NCBI RefSeq assembly: GCF_038069945.1
Contig: NZ_JBBPEV010000001.1
Location: 1,426,001-1,490,000, forward strand
DNA length: 64,000 bases
Origin: Aquabacterium sp. A3
GTDB taxonomy: Bacteria > Pseudomonadota > Gammaproteobacteria > Burkholderiales > Burkholderiaceae_C
Direction: 5' to 3'
Shown here: piece by piece, positions 27,723 to 36,097 of the stretch
How the letters are laid out: every line of letters begins with the position of its first letter
Position numbering within the stretch: the stretch's first letter is position 1
Notes under the pieces: model-generated
Told to the model about the DNA's origin: nothing
The model's database searches: none
The model's input: only the letters and a program-made list of their open reading frames with translations
Made by a program: the position numbers and the translations under genes

Positions 27723-29183
27723 TCAGGCGGTGCCGCCCACGGTCAGCCCGTCGATGCGCAGCGTGGGCTGGCCCACGCCCACCGGCACGCTTTGGCCTTC
27801 CTTGCCGCAGGTGCCCACGCCGCTGTCGAGCGAGAGGTCGTTGCCGATCATGCTGACGCGGGTCATGGCGTCCGGGCCGTTGCCGATCAGGGTGGCACCC
27901 TTCACGGGGTACTGCACCTTGCCGTTTTCGACCCAGTAGGCCTCGGAGGCCGAAAACACGAACTTGCCGCTGGTGATGTCCACCTGGCCACCGCCGAAGT
28001 TGACCGCGTAGAGGCCACGGTCGATGGAGGCGATGATTTCCTGGGGGTCTTTGTCGCCGGCCAGCATGTAGGTGTTGGTCATGCGGGGCATGGGCAGGTG
28101 GGCGTAGCTTTCGCGGCGGCCATTGCCAGTGGGGGCGGTCTTCATCAAGCGGGCGTTGGTGGCGTCTTGCATGTAGCCGCGCAGGATGCCGTCTTCGATC
28201 AGCACATTGCTCTGGCTGACGTGGCCTTCATCGTCGATGTTGAGCGAGCCACGGCGGTCCGGCAGGGTGCCGTCGTCCAGCACGGTGACGCCCTTGGCGG
28301 CCACGCGCTGGCCGATGCGGCCCGAGAACACGCTGGAGCCCTTGCGGTTGAAGTCACCCTCCAGGCCATGGCCCACCGCCTCATGCAGCAGGATGCCAGG
28401 CCAGCCGCTGCCCAGCACCACGGTCATTTCGCCGGCGGGCGCCGGACGGGATTCGAGGTTGACGAGCGCCGCGTGCACGGCCTGATCGACGTACTGCTGG
28501 GTGATGGCGGGGGTGAAATAGGCCAGATCATGTCGGCCACCACCGCCGGATGAACCCACCTCGCGGCGGCCATTCTGTTCGGCAATGACGGTGACGGACA
28601 AGCGGATGAGGGGGCGCACGTCGGCGGCGAGGGTGCCATCGGCACGCGCCACCATCACGACGTCGTACTCGCAACCGAGTCCGGCCATCACCTGCACGAC
28701 GCGGGGATCTTTGGCGCGGGCGCGGCGCTCGACGTCTTCCAGCAGGGCCACCTTGGCGGCGCTGTCCATGGAGGCGATGGGATCAAAGCTGCCGTAGAGG
28801 CTGCGGCTGGGGGCCACGGTGTGGCCGCCCACCTTGACGCGGCGGCTCTGGCCTGCGGCGGCGATGGTGCGCACGGTGCGCGCGGCATCCAGCAGCGCGG
28901 CTTCGGAGATGTCGTCCGAATAGGCGAAGGCGGTTTTTTCGCCCGCGATGGCGCGCACACCCACACCCTGGTCGATGCCGAAACTGCCCGACTTGACGAT
29001 GCCCTCTTCCAGGCTCCAGCCTTCGCTGCGCGTGTACTGGAAATAGAGGTCGGCATCGTCCACGCGGTGGGCGGTGATGAGCTTGAGGGCGTCCAGCAAG
29101 GTGGACTCGTCCAGACCGTAGGGCGTCAGCAGCAACTGGCGAGCGGTCTGGAGGCGGGCGATGGTGGCGTCGGCAGCGATCAT
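27723..29183 (-). CDS. tldD: Metalloprotease TldD
   Basis: A 486-residue TldD, partner of PmbA/TldE in a heterodimeric zinc protease that trims unfolded peptides and matures some peptide natural products. The zinc motif is [11 protein letters not shown] (HExxxH type). [14 protein letters not shown] and the C-terminal metal-ligand region [21 protein letters not shown] are conserved. pmbA is not in the window. The gene is downstream of the lipase foldase gene (43 bases) and upstream of the ribosomal block, from which it is separated by a promoter. Confidence 0.95.
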   Translation of the reverse strand: MIAADATIARLQTARQLLLTPYGLDESTLLDALKLITAHRVDDADLYFQYTRSEGWSLEEGIVKSGSFGIDQGVGVRAIAGEKTAFAYSDDISEAALLDAARTVRTIAAAGQSRRVKVGGHTVAPSRSLYGSFDPIASMDSAAKVALLEDVERRARAKDPRVVQVMAGLGCEYDVVMVARADGTLAADVRPLIRLSVTVIAEQNGRREVGSSGGGGRHDLAYFTPAITQQYVDQAVHAALVNLESRPAPAGEMTVVLGSGWPGILLHEAVGHGLEGDFNRKGSSVFSGRIGQRVAAKGVTVLDDGTLPDRRGSLNIDDEGHVSQSNVLIEDGILRGYMQDATNARLMKTAPTGNGRRESYAHLPMPRMTNTYMLAGDKDPQEIIASIDRGLYAVNFGGGQVDITSGKFVFSASEAYWVENGKVQYPVKGATLIGNGPDAMTRVSMIGNDLSLDSGVGTCGKEGQSVPVGVGQPTLRIDGLTVGGTA

Positions 29184-29226
29184 GGTCTCATTGTAGGCAG
29201 GCTGCCGGGTTTGTGCTGGCCACGGA

Positions 29227-30165
29227 TCACAGTTTGAGCAGGGCCTGTACGCGCAGGTGTTCGTCGGGCTTGAAGTGCTGTTGCACGTAGGCGTTCATTT
29301 GCTCGCGGCGCTGAAGGTCGGACAAGGCGTTGTTGCCTTGCAGGCTGTCCCATTCGCGGCGGGCGTCTGCGAGTCGGCGCTGCCAGTCGGCCCATTCTTC
29401 ATCCACCTTGGCCAAGCGTTGTGCGGCCTCCTCGCCGTACCGGGCCACGCGTTCTGCATGCACCACGGCGGGGTCTTTGCCGGGCGCCATCTGCGGCACC
29501 GGGGCCCCAGGGTCTGGCGGCGGGGGCAGGCCCGATTGAATCTGCGCGTGCAGGCTCTCGAACTTGGCTTCGTCATCGCCATAAAACGCCTGCGCCCACT
29601 CCGCGCCCAGCACCTGGCGCCGGTGGGCGCGCAGTTCGGCCAGCACGGGCATCCAGGTGTGGAGCTGGTCTTGCTGGAAGGTGTTGCGTGGCTGGTACCG
29701 GCGCACCTCCAGGTATTTGTCGTACATCGAAATCACCTGGGTGGCCAGGGCCTCGCCGAGGTCGCGCTGCGCCTCATCGGCCACCAGGGCACGGATGGCG
29801 TCCATCGGCACCTCGCCGATGGCCAGCAGGTAGTACTCGAAGCGACTGCGCAAGCCGCTGCACGGCTGCAGGGCCTCCCCCCGGGCACACCAGTCTCCGT
29901 GGGGCTCGGTGCCCTGGAATGAGCCTTCTTTGAACAGTTTGTGGCGAACTTGGGCGACCGTCATGGCCGACCCGCCTGTCTGGGCGTCGGAGGTGTCGGC
30001 GCCAACAGCCGCCCCCACGCCGGACTTGATCATGGACCAGCCGTCGGCCGCCGCCTGTCCGGCATCGGCACCGTCACGGTCGTGGCCCGACCACCACAAC
30101 CAGCCACCGGCCGCGGCCAGCACGGCCGCCACCAGGAGTGTGAGCATCCATCCACGCTTGAGCAT
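29227..30165 (-). CDS. Lipase-specific foldase (lipase chaperone, LifO/LipB type)
   Basis: A 312-residue steric chaperone that folds the secreted lipase in the periplasm while staying anchored in the inner membrane. An N-terminal membrane helix (about residues 5-22) is followed by a variable linker, [12 protein letters not shown], and the foldase signature [13 protein letters not shown], which corresponds to the RxxFDYxLSAxGE motif. The remainder is long helical, ending in [12 protein letters not shown]. The ATG at 30165 has AAAGGA at the right distance; the in-frame ATG 7 codons upstream would place its ribosome site in a hairpin. It lies downstream of two lipase genes, the classical lipase-foldase order. 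Confidence 0.9.
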   Translation of the reverse strand: MLKRGWMLTLLVAAVLAAAGGWLWWSGHDRDGADAGQAAADGWSMIKSGVGAAVGADTSDAQTGGSAMTVAQVRHKLFKEGSFQGTEPHGDWCARGEALQPCSGLRSRFEYYLLAIGEVPMDAIRALVADEAQRDLGEALATQVISMYDKYLEVRRYQPRNTFQQDQLHTWMPVLAELRAHRRQVLGAEWAQAFYGDDEAKFESLHAQIQSGLPPPPDPGAPVPQMAPGKDPAVVHAERVARYGEEAAQRLAKVDEEWADWQRRLADARREWDSLQGNNALSDLQRREQMNAYVQQHFKPDEHLRVQALLKL

Positions 30166-30193
30166 GCGTGTTCCTTTGTTGTTCATTCGATGA

Positions 30194-30221
30194 CCAACGG
30201 CCTGTCAAGACAGGCCGTTGG
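30194..30221 (-). other. Intercistronic hairpin between lipase and foldase genes
   Basis: A perfect 12-bp inverted repeat CCAACGGCCTGT (30194-30205) / ACAGGCCGTTGG (30210-30221) with a 4-base loop lies between the lipase stop and the foldase start. No T-run follows, so it is more likely an mRNA stability or attenuation element than a full terminator. Confidence 0.7.
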
Positions 30222-30269
30222 GTACTGCAGGGCCCGACAAGTTTCCTCTATCGGACCGGGTTCATGACA

Positions 30270-31223
30270 TCACAGGCCAGCACCCTTCAGGCGCGAAGCG
30301 TGCTGAACGTAGAAGGCCACGGGGTCCGGAGCGTCCTTGCCGATGGTGCCCAGCACCTGGTTGATCTGGTCCAGGTGGTTCCAGGGGTAGTCGTCACGGA
30401 TGACCTTGCCCCAGTGGCTGGAGCAACGGCCCACCAGGCCATCGTTGGCTTCATCGCCGAAGTACTTGGCGGTGGCGCCCAGGATCAGGTCAGAGATGTC
30501 CCAACCGTTGGTCTTGACGGCCGTGCCAGAGAACGAATACCAGCGCATCTGGTTGCCTCGGATGCTGGCCACTTCGGGGCCTTGGCCACAGGGCGTGGTG
30601 GGGGCGGCGGTGGGGAACTTGGCGTTGAACACGGCCGAGCCCTCGCTGCTCAGGGCGCCCAGGGCCGCCGTCAGGTCGGTGCTGGAGGTGGTCTTGTTGC
30701 CGGTCAGCCAGGAGATCAGCTTCAGGCCAGCGGTGGCCAACTGGTCGAAGCTGCCGCCATCGGTGTAGCCCTCAATCACGACGTCTGCCACCTTGCTGCC
30801 AAAGTGGGTACCGGCCATGGTGCTCACGCTGGCGACCATGTTGGGCACGGTGCCGGCGACGTAGCGCACGGTGGGGCCGCCATGGCTGTGGCCGATCAGG
30901 TTGAACTTGCTGACCTTGTCAGCAGCAGCCCATTGCTGCATCTGCTGGATCAGTTCTTCGCCGCGGAATTCGGTGGTTTGCGACGGGTTGAGCGACGCAA
31001 TGTAAACGGTGGCGCCCTTCTTGCGCAGCTCGCCGGGCACTTGGTAGTAGTAGTTGACGGCGCCCAGGATGTTGTCAAACCCGATGAAACCGTGCACCAG
31101 CACGATGGGGTTTTTGGTGGCGGCGGGCTTGGTCAGCCAGTCAAACAAACCAGCGTGGGCAGGCACGGCGCAGGTGAGTGCGGCAGCGGCGGCCAGGGCG
31201 GTGGATACAGCACGAACTTTCAT
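30270..31223 (-). CDS. Secreted triacylglycerol lipase, family I.1/I.2 (paralogue 1)
   Basis: A 317-residue lipase with a Sec signal peptide ending VPAHA (about residue 24). The oxyanion motif is VHGFIGFDN. The nucleophile is S113 in GHSHGG. The catalytic Asp is probably in NDGLVGR and the His in YPWNHLDQIN. Two Cys (PCGQGP and GRCSSHWG) match the single disulfide of foldase-dependent Pseudomonas/Burkholderia lipases. Export is probably by Sec then type II secretion. It is very similar to the second lipase upstream and precedes the foldase gene. A good ribosome site (GAGGAG) precedes the ATG. Confidence 0.93.
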   Translation of the reverse strand: MKVRAVSTALAAAAALTCAVPAHAGLFDWLTKPAATKNPIVLVHGFIGFDNILGAVNYYYQVPGELRKKGATVYIASLNPSQTTEFRGEELIQQMQQWAAADKVSKFNLIGHSHGGPTVRYVAGTVPNMVASVSTMAGTHFGSKVADVVIEGYTDGGSFDQLATAGLKLISWLTGNKTTSSTDLTAALGALSSEGSAVFNAKFPTAAPTTPCGQGPEVASIRGNQMRWYSFSGTAVKTNGWDISDLILGATAKYFGDEANDGLVGRCSSHWGKVIRDDYPWNHLDQINQVLGTIGKDAPDPVAFYVQHASRLKGAGL

Positions 31224-31269
31224 CAGGGTCTCCTCGGTCAGGGTTGGGTGTTGCTAGACACGCCCTCAT

Positions 31270-31341
31270 TTGAACGCAGGGTGTTAAATCACGACCGAGG
31301 GTTGCCCCCAGGTTCCAGGGTCAGTCCCACCCTGCGTTCAA
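31270..31341. repeat. Inverted repeat upstream of lipase 1
   Basis: TTGAACGCAGGGTG (31270-31283) and CACCCTGCGTTCAA (31328-31341) are perfect 14-bp inverted repeats 44 bases apart, about 50 bases upstream of the lipase start. A separate GGGTTAACCC palindrome lies at 31354-31363. A two-site operator or looping element is possible. No clear sigma-70 or sigma-54 promoter is seen. Confidence 0.55.
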
Positions 31342-31398
31342 GCGCCCCTGAACGGGTTAACCCCCTCACACCCCCACGCCGTTCTGGCCAAAAGCGAA

Positions 31399-31420
31399 AG
31401 GGCCCGCCGAAGCGGGCCCT
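31399..31420 (-). terminator. Terminator-like hairpin after lipase 2
   Basis: AGGGCCCGC (31399-31407) / GCGGGCCCT (31412-31420), a 9-bp GC-rich stem with a 4-base loop, about 30 bases after the lipase 2 stop. The following minus-strand sequence is only moderately T-rich, so termination may be partial. Confidence 0.6.
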
Positions 31421-31449
31421 CGTACACCAGGGTCAGCCCCTGGCAGGCA

Positions 31450-32409
31450 TCACAGGCCAGCCCACTTCAGGCGGTTGGCGTGCTGCACGTAGAAGGCCAC
31501 GGGATCCGGGGCGTTCTTGCCGATGGAGCCCAGCACCTGGTTGATCTGGTCCAGGTGGTTCCAGGGGTAGTCGTCACGGATGACCTTGCCCCAGTGGCTG
31601 GAGCAGCGGCCCACGAGGCCGTCGTTGGGCTCGTCGCCAAAGTAGGTGGCGGTGCCTGCCAGGATGGCGTCGGAAATGTCCCAGCCGTTGGTCTTGACGG
31701 CCGTGCCGGAGAACGAATACCAGCGCATGGCGTTGCCCTTGATGCTGGCTTTCTCGGGGCCCTGACCGCAGGCGGTGGTGGGGGCTGCGGTGGGGAACTT
31801 GGCGTTGAACGCGGCCGAGCCTTCAGCGCTCAGGGCTTTCAAGGCGGTGAGCAGGTCGGTGTCCGAGGTGGTCTTGTTGCCCGTCAGCCACGAGATCAGC
31901 TTGAGACCGGCCGTGGCCAGTTGGTCAAAGCCGCCACCGGGGGTGGTGTTGGCCAGGATGTCGTCGGCCACCTTGCTGCCGAAGTGGGTGCCTGCCATGG
32001 TGCTCACGCTGGCGACCATGTTGGGCACGGTGCCGGCCGCATAACGCACGGTGGGGCCGCCATGGCTGTGGCCAATGAGGTTGAACTTGCTGACCTTGTC
32101 GGCCGCTGCCCATTGCTTCATTTGCTGGATCAGCTCTTCACCGCGGAATTCGGTGGTCTGCGAGGGGTTGACCGAGGCGATGTAGACCGTGGCGCCCTTG
32201 TCGCGCAGCGCGCCAGGCACTTGGTAGAAGTAGTTGACCGCACCCAGGATGTTGTCAAAGCCGATGAAGCCGTGAACCAGCACGATGGGGTGCTTGGTGG
32301 CCGCAGGTTTGAAGATGTTGAAGAGCTGGGCGTGGGCGGGCGCGGCACACACCAGGGCGGCGGCGGTGGCGATCGAGGCGCACACCGAACGGGTTGACAA
32401 GATGGACAT
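31450..32409 (-). CDS. Secreted triacylglycerol lipase, family I.1/I.2 (paralogue 2)
   Basis: A 319-residue lipase closely similar to paralogue 1, with the same GHSHGG nucleophile elbow, NDGLVGR Asp region, WNHLDQIN His region and Cys pair (ACGQGP, GRCSSHWG). The signal peptide ends AAPAHA. Differences cluster in the signal peptide, the first mature residues and a surface stretch where paralogue 1 has VVIEGYTDGGSF and this copy DILANTTPGGGF. The start at 32409 follows AGGAGACTCC. A palindrome TTAACG-N5-CGTTAA (32473-32489) lies upstream. One foldase gene serves both copies. Confidence 0.93.
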   Translation of the reverse strand: MSILSTRSVCASIATAAALVCAAPAHAQLFNIFKPAATKHPIVLVHGFIGFDNILGAVNYFYQVPGALRDKGATVYIASVNPSQTTEFRGEELIQQMKQWAAADKVSKFNLIGHSHGGPTVRYAAGTVPNMVASVSTMAGTHFGSKVADDILANTTPGGGFDQLATAGLKLISWLTGNKTTSDTDLLTALKALSAEGSAAFNAKFPTAAPTTACGQGPEKASIKGNAMRWYSFSGTAVKTNGWDISDAILAGTATYFGDEPNDGLVGRCSSHWGKVIRDDYPWNHLDQINQVLGSIGKNAPDPVAFYVQHANRLKWAGL

Positions 32410-32551
32410 GGAGTCTCCTACAGCTAACACACACTGTTGATGGTTTCAGCGTGATGAACACGCGAGCCGTATTTAACGTGTTTCGTTAACTTTTCCACAT
32501 GAGGACCAACCCGAGCGTGGCGCGGCTTGATCCCTGAGCTGCGCGCGCCGG

Positions 32552-33451
32552 TCAATCCGCGGGCGGTCGGCGGGTCAGGAGCGCGTGCTCGTACAACACT
32601 TTGCGAGGCAGACCCGTGAGATCAGCCATGAGGCTGGCCGCCAGCTTGACCGGCACATGGGCCGCCAGCGCCTCCAGCACGGCCATGGCCGCCGGGCTCA
32701 GGGCCTCATCGGCCAAGGCCTCAGGAGCCCGGGCATGCACCACGACGACGTACTCGCCTTTTTCGCGGTGGGCATCGGCGGCCAGCCAGGCGGGCCAATC
32801 CTGGGCCAGCAGGCTGACCACCTCTTCGAACTGCTTGGTGAGTTCGCGGGCCAGGGTCAATCGTGCGCCGGGGGTCCGCTGCGCCAGATCACGGGCCAGC
32901 GCCGCCACACGGTGGGGGGCCTCGAACAGCACGGCGCTGGCCCCGTCGAGCGGCAGGCGCGCCAGCGCCGCCTCGCGCGCAGCGCCCTTGGCGGGCACAA
33001 ACCCCATGAAATGAAAGCCCTGGGCCACCACGTCGCCCGCGGCCGACAAGGCCGTGGTGACGCTGCTGGGGCCTGGCAAGGGCGTGACGCGCCCGCCCGC
33101 CTGCTGCACGAGGTGAACCAGGCGCGCGCCGGGATCTGACACCGCCGGCGTGCCCGCGTCGCTGACGTAGGCCACGCGCTGACCTTCTTGCAGCGCACGC
33201 AAGACCACCTGGGCGGCTTCGGCTTCGTTGTGCTCGTGCAGCGGCAGCAGGCGCTTGTCCAGGCCCAGCAGGCGCAACAAACCGCCACTGACGCGGGTGT
33301 CTTCGCACGCCACGAGGTCCATCAGTGAGAGCACGTGCACCGCACGCAGGCTCAGGTCGGCCAGGTTGCCGATGGGGGTGGGCACCAGGTAGAGCGTGGC
33401 TTTGGGATACTGTTGGCCGCCGGCCACCTGCTGGGCCGCGTGGAGCAGCAT
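32552..33451 (-). CDS. rsmI: 16S rRNA (cytidine1402-2'-O)-methyltransferase
   Basis: A 299-residue tetrapyrrole-methylase-fold SAM enzyme that adds the 2'-O-methyl group of m4Cm1402 in the 16S decoding site. Motifs are YLVPTPIGNLADLSLRA, CEDTRVSGGLLRLLG, VSDAGTPAVSDPGARLV, and GFVPAKGAAR further on. The ATG at 33451 gives a normal N-terminus. It is divergent from yraN with the two coding starts practically touching, matching the conserved yraL(rsmI)-yraN-diaA-dolP neighbourhood of E. coli but lacking lpoA. Confidence 0.93.
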   Translation of the reverse strand: MLLHAAQQVAGGQQYPKATLYLVPTPIGNLADLSLRAVHVLSLMDLVACEDTRVSGGLLRLLGLDKRLLPLHEHNEAEAAQVVLRALQEGQRVAYVSDAGTPAVSDPGARLVHLVQQAGGRVTPLPGPSSVTTALSAAGDVVAQGFHFMGFVPAKGAAREAALARLPLDGASAVLFEAPHRVAALARDLAQRTPGARLTLARELTKQFEEVVSLLAQDWPAWLAADAHREKGEYVVVVHARAPEALADEALSPAAMAVLEALAAHVPVKLAASLMADLTGLPRKVLYEHALLTRRPPAD

Positions 33452-33452
33452 C

Positions 33453-33839
33453 TTGGCATCAAAGGTCACAACAAAATCCCTGGGAGACAAAGGTGAAGAA
33501 CGCGCTTTGGCCTACCTGCTTGACAGGGGCTGGGCCGTGCTGGAACGCAATTATCGGGTGGCCCGCGGGCCAGGACGGCGTGGCGCGGAAATCGACCTGA
33601 TCATGCGCGAGCCCGATGGCACGGTGGTGTTCGTGGAGGTGCGGCAGCGGCGCACGGCAGCGCATGGCGGGGCAGCCGCCTCGGTGTCGCATGCGAAGCA
33701 ACGCGCTTGCGTGTGGGGCGCACAACACTATCTGCAACGGTGGGCAACGTGGCCACCGTGTCGCTTTGATGTGATCGCCATCGACGGCGACCACCTGCAG
33801 TGGCTGCCTGCGGCCTTCGATGCCTCGGCTGCGAGCTGA
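33453..33839 (+). CDS. YraN-family predicted endonuclease-like protein
   Basis: About 128 residues of the UPF0102/YraN family, a nuclease-like fold of unproven activity. Conserved parts are GDKGEERALAYLLDRGW, RNYR, EIDLIMREPDGTVVFVEVRQR, with the E...D...E-x-K/R catalytic-like pattern, and GGAAASVSHAKQ. The start is unclear: no ATG is present, and TTG at 33453 is the best-placed candidate while a GTG at 33396 would lie deep inside rsmI. It is followed by the DiaA-like and DolP-like genes. Confidence 0.82.
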   Translation: MASKVTTKSLGDKGEERALAYLLDRGWAVLERNYRVARGPGRRGAEIDLIMREPDGTVVFVEVRQRRTAAHGGAAASVSHAKQRACVWGAQHYLQRWATWPPCRFDVIAIDGDHLQWLPAAFDASAAS

Positions 33840-33869
33840 AGCAGGCAGGCGCTGACTTATGATCACGTC

Positions 33870-34451
33870 ATGGCGGACACACCGTTTCAAGCCCAATTTC
33901 CTCAACAGCCCCTGCTGGAAACCGCAGACTGGCTGTACCAGTCGTCAGAACGACTGACCTCACAGATCCACTACGCAGCGCAGGCCATCGTGCATTCGGT
34001 GACCTCGGGCGGTCGGGTGTTCTGCGCCGGTGAAGCCGAGGCCCACACCTTGGCACGCCAAGCCGCCGCGCTGTTGCTGCATGGCACCGGGCGAGAACGC
34101 CCACCGCTGGCCGCCCACTGCCTCACGCCTGCCCTGGCCGCGGGCGAGGCCACGCTGGGCCAGCAACTGCGGGCCTGGGGACACCCGGGTGACGTGTGGC
34201 TGGTGTTCTCGATGGAGCGCGAAGAGCGCGACCTGAAAGCAGCCACGGCCACGGCGCGGGAACTTGACATGACGCTGGTGGTCTTTTCAGGCGAGGCGGC
34301 CCAGACCCTGGGGCCTTTGCTGAGAGACACGGACGTGTGGGTGCCCTTGCCGGGTGCGCGCGCCGCGATTTTGTTTGCCACGGCATGGCTGGCCCTGGAT
34401 GGCCTGTGTCATGCGGTGGATGCCACTTTGCTCGGAGACACAGCTGCATGA
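33870..34451 (+). CDS. SIS-domain protein, DiaA/GmhA-like
   Basis: A 193-residue single sugar-isomerase (SIS) domain protein: GGRVFCAGEAEAHTLARQAAALLL, then GDVWLVFSMEREERDLKAAT and a C-terminal helix. The family includes DiaA, which binds DnaA and promotes replication initiation, and the phosphoheptose isomerase GmhA. The genome position next to yraN and the BON lipoprotein favours a DiaA equivalent. The usual GNGGSA phosphosugar loop is degenerate here (AGEAEA), suggesting it does not bind sugar phosphate normally. Confidence 0.8.
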   Translation: MADTPFQAQFPQQPLLETADWLYQSSERLTSQIHYAAQAIVHSVTSGGRVFCAGEAEAHTLARQAAALLLHGTGRERPPLAAHCLTPALAAGEATLGQQLRAWGHPGDVWLVFSMEREERDLKAATATARELDMTLVVFSGEAAQTLGPLLRDTDVWVPLPGARAAILFATAWLALDGLCHAVDATLLGDTAA

Positions 34452-35152
34452 CGACGAACACCGCGTTGAATCGACAAGGGCGCTGGCGCCACCGCGCCGT
34501 GGCGCTGGGGGTGACCGTGACGCTGCTGGGCACCTTGTCGGCCTGTGCGCCCCTGGTGCTGGGCACCGCGGTGGGCGGGGCGATGGTGGCCACCGACCGC
34601 CGCACGTCCGGCGCCCTGGTCGAAGACAAGGGCATCAACATCAAGGCCGCCAATCGCATCCTGGAGGCCATCGGCGACCGTGGCCGGGTGAGCGTGAACG
34701 CGTACAACCGCAAGGTGCTGATCACGGGCGAGGTGCCCACCGAAGCCGATCGCACGGCGGTGGCACAGGCGGTCGCCGGTGTGGAAAACGTCAACGAAGT
34801 GATCAATGAGCTGGTGGTGGGCCCCACCGCGGGTTTGGGCACCCGCGCCTCGGATGCCCTGCTGGCCAGCAAAGTGCGGGCGACGCTGATCGACGCCCGA
34901 GACCTGATGTCCAACGCCTTTGACGTGGTGGTGTCGCGTGGCGAGGTTTACCTGATGGGCATCGTGACCGAGCGCGAAGCCAACAGTGCGGCCCAATTGA
35001 CGGCCAGCATTTCAGGGGTGCGCCGTGTCATCAAGGTGTTCGAGACCATCAGCGAGGCCGAACTGGCCAACCGCCTGCCCCGCCCTGAGCCCGGCTCGTC
35101 GGTGCCGGCCAGCCCCACCGAGACGACGCCGGCCTACCGCCCCGCCCCCTGA
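34448..35152 (+). CDS. BON-domain lipoprotein, DolP (YraP)-like
   Basis: A 234-residue outer-membrane lipoprotein. The signal ends in LLGTLSAC with C33 as lipidation site. Two BON domains follow (about residues 60-130 and 140-210) containing NAYNRKVLITGEVPTEADR and VVSRGEVYLMGIVTEREANS. In E. coli DolP binds anionic phospholipids and supports outer-membrane integrity. The start overlaps the stop of the SIS gene by 4 bases (ATGA), so the two are translationally coupled. The Pro-rich C-terminal tail is not typical of E. coli DolP. Confidence 0.87.
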   Translation: MTTNTALNRQGRWRHRAVALGVTVTLLGTLSACAPLVLGTAVGGAMVATDRRTSGALVEDKGINIKAANRILEAIGDRGRVSVNAYNRKVLITGEVPTEADRTAVAQAVAGVENVNEVINELVVGPTAGLGTRASDALLASKVRATLIDARDLMSNAFDVVVSRGEVYLMGIVTEREANSAAQLTASISGVRRVIKVFETISEAELANRLPRPEPGSSVPASPTETTPAYRPAP

Positions 35153-35172
35153 GCTCGGCGCCTGCCTGGTGC

Positions 35173-36093
35173 TCAACGCAGGCGGCGGATCAGGCTGGAG
35201 GTGTCCAGGCGCCCGTCACCGTGGGCCTGCAGGTCGGCGTAAAACTGGTCCACCAGGGCCGTGGCAGGCAAGCGGGCGCCCAGGCGGCGCCCCTCGTCGA
35301 GCACCAGGCCCAGGTCTTTGCGCATCCAGTCGACCGCGAACCCGAAGTCGAAGCGATCGGCCAGCATGGTGGGGCCACGGTGCTGCATCTGCCAGCTGCC
35401 GGCCGCGCCCTGGGTGATCACGCCCAGCACGGCCTCCATGTCCAGGCCGGCCTTTTGCCCGAAGGCCAGCGCCTCGGCCAGCCCCTGGAGCAAACCGGCC
35501 ACGGCGATCTGGTTGACCATCTTGGCCAATTGGCCGCTGCCGACCTCACCCAGCAGGGTGACGGCCCGCGCGTAAGCAGCGATGACCGGCTGAACCTGCT
35601 GAAAGGCCGCCAGCGAGCCGCCACACATGATGGTGAGCACCCCTTGTTCAGCCCCGACGTTACCCCCTGAAACGGGCGCATCCACCCACGCAACGCCGCG
35701 CTCGGCACAGGCTGCCGCCATGTGGCGGGCCAGATCGGCCGAGGTGGTGGTGTGGTCGACCACCACGCTGCCGGGGGCCAGGGTGGACAAGGCACCATCG
35801 GCCATGCCGCCAGGCAGGCCCTCGCCCAGCAGCACCTGACGGACGTCCTCATCCCGCCCCACGCACAAGAGCAGCATGTCGGCGCCGCAGGCCGCATCGG
35901 CAGGGCTCAGCGCGGCACGACCGCCGTGCTCGGCCACCCAGGCCTGGGCCTTGGCCGCACTGCGGTTGAACACGCTGAGCCGGTGGCCGGCGCGCACCAG
36001 ATGGGCCGCCATGGCGCTGCCCATGGTGCCCAGGCCGATGAAGGCGAGATGGCGCGCAGGCACCGGCTCGTAGGACTTGGCGACGATCGGCAT
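35173..36093 (-). CDS. NAD(P)-dependent beta-hydroxyacid dehydrogenase
   Basis: A 306-residue member of the 3-hydroxyisobutyrate/tartronate-semialdehyde reductase family. The Rossmann motif is IGLGTMGSAMAAHLVRAGH. DAPVSGGNVGAEQGVLTIMCGG binds substrate. The catalytic Lys is in GSGQLAKMVNQIAVAG. Substrate (3-hydroxyisobutyrate, 2-hydroxy-3-oxopropionate or succinic semialdehyde) cannot be fixed from sequence. The start at 36093 is 4 bases after the pilU stop, so it may be read with pilTU, although a functional link is not evident. Confidence 0.88.
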   Translation of the reverse strand: MPIVAKSYEPVPARHLAFIGLGTMGSAMAAHLVRAGHRLSVFNRSAAKAQAWVAEHGGRAALSPADAACGADMLLLCVGRDEDVRQVLLGEGLPGGMADGALSTLAPGSVVVDHTTTSADLARHMAAACAERGVAWVDAPVSGGNVGAEQGVLTIMCGGSLAAFQQVQPVIAAYARAVTLLGEVGSGQLAKMVNQIAVAGLLQGLAEALAFGQKAGLDMEAVLGVITQGAAGSWQMQHRGPTMLADRFDFGFAVDWMRKDLGLVLDEGRRLGARLPATALVDQFYADLQAHGDGRLDTSSLIRRLR

Positions 36094-36097
36094 GGCC

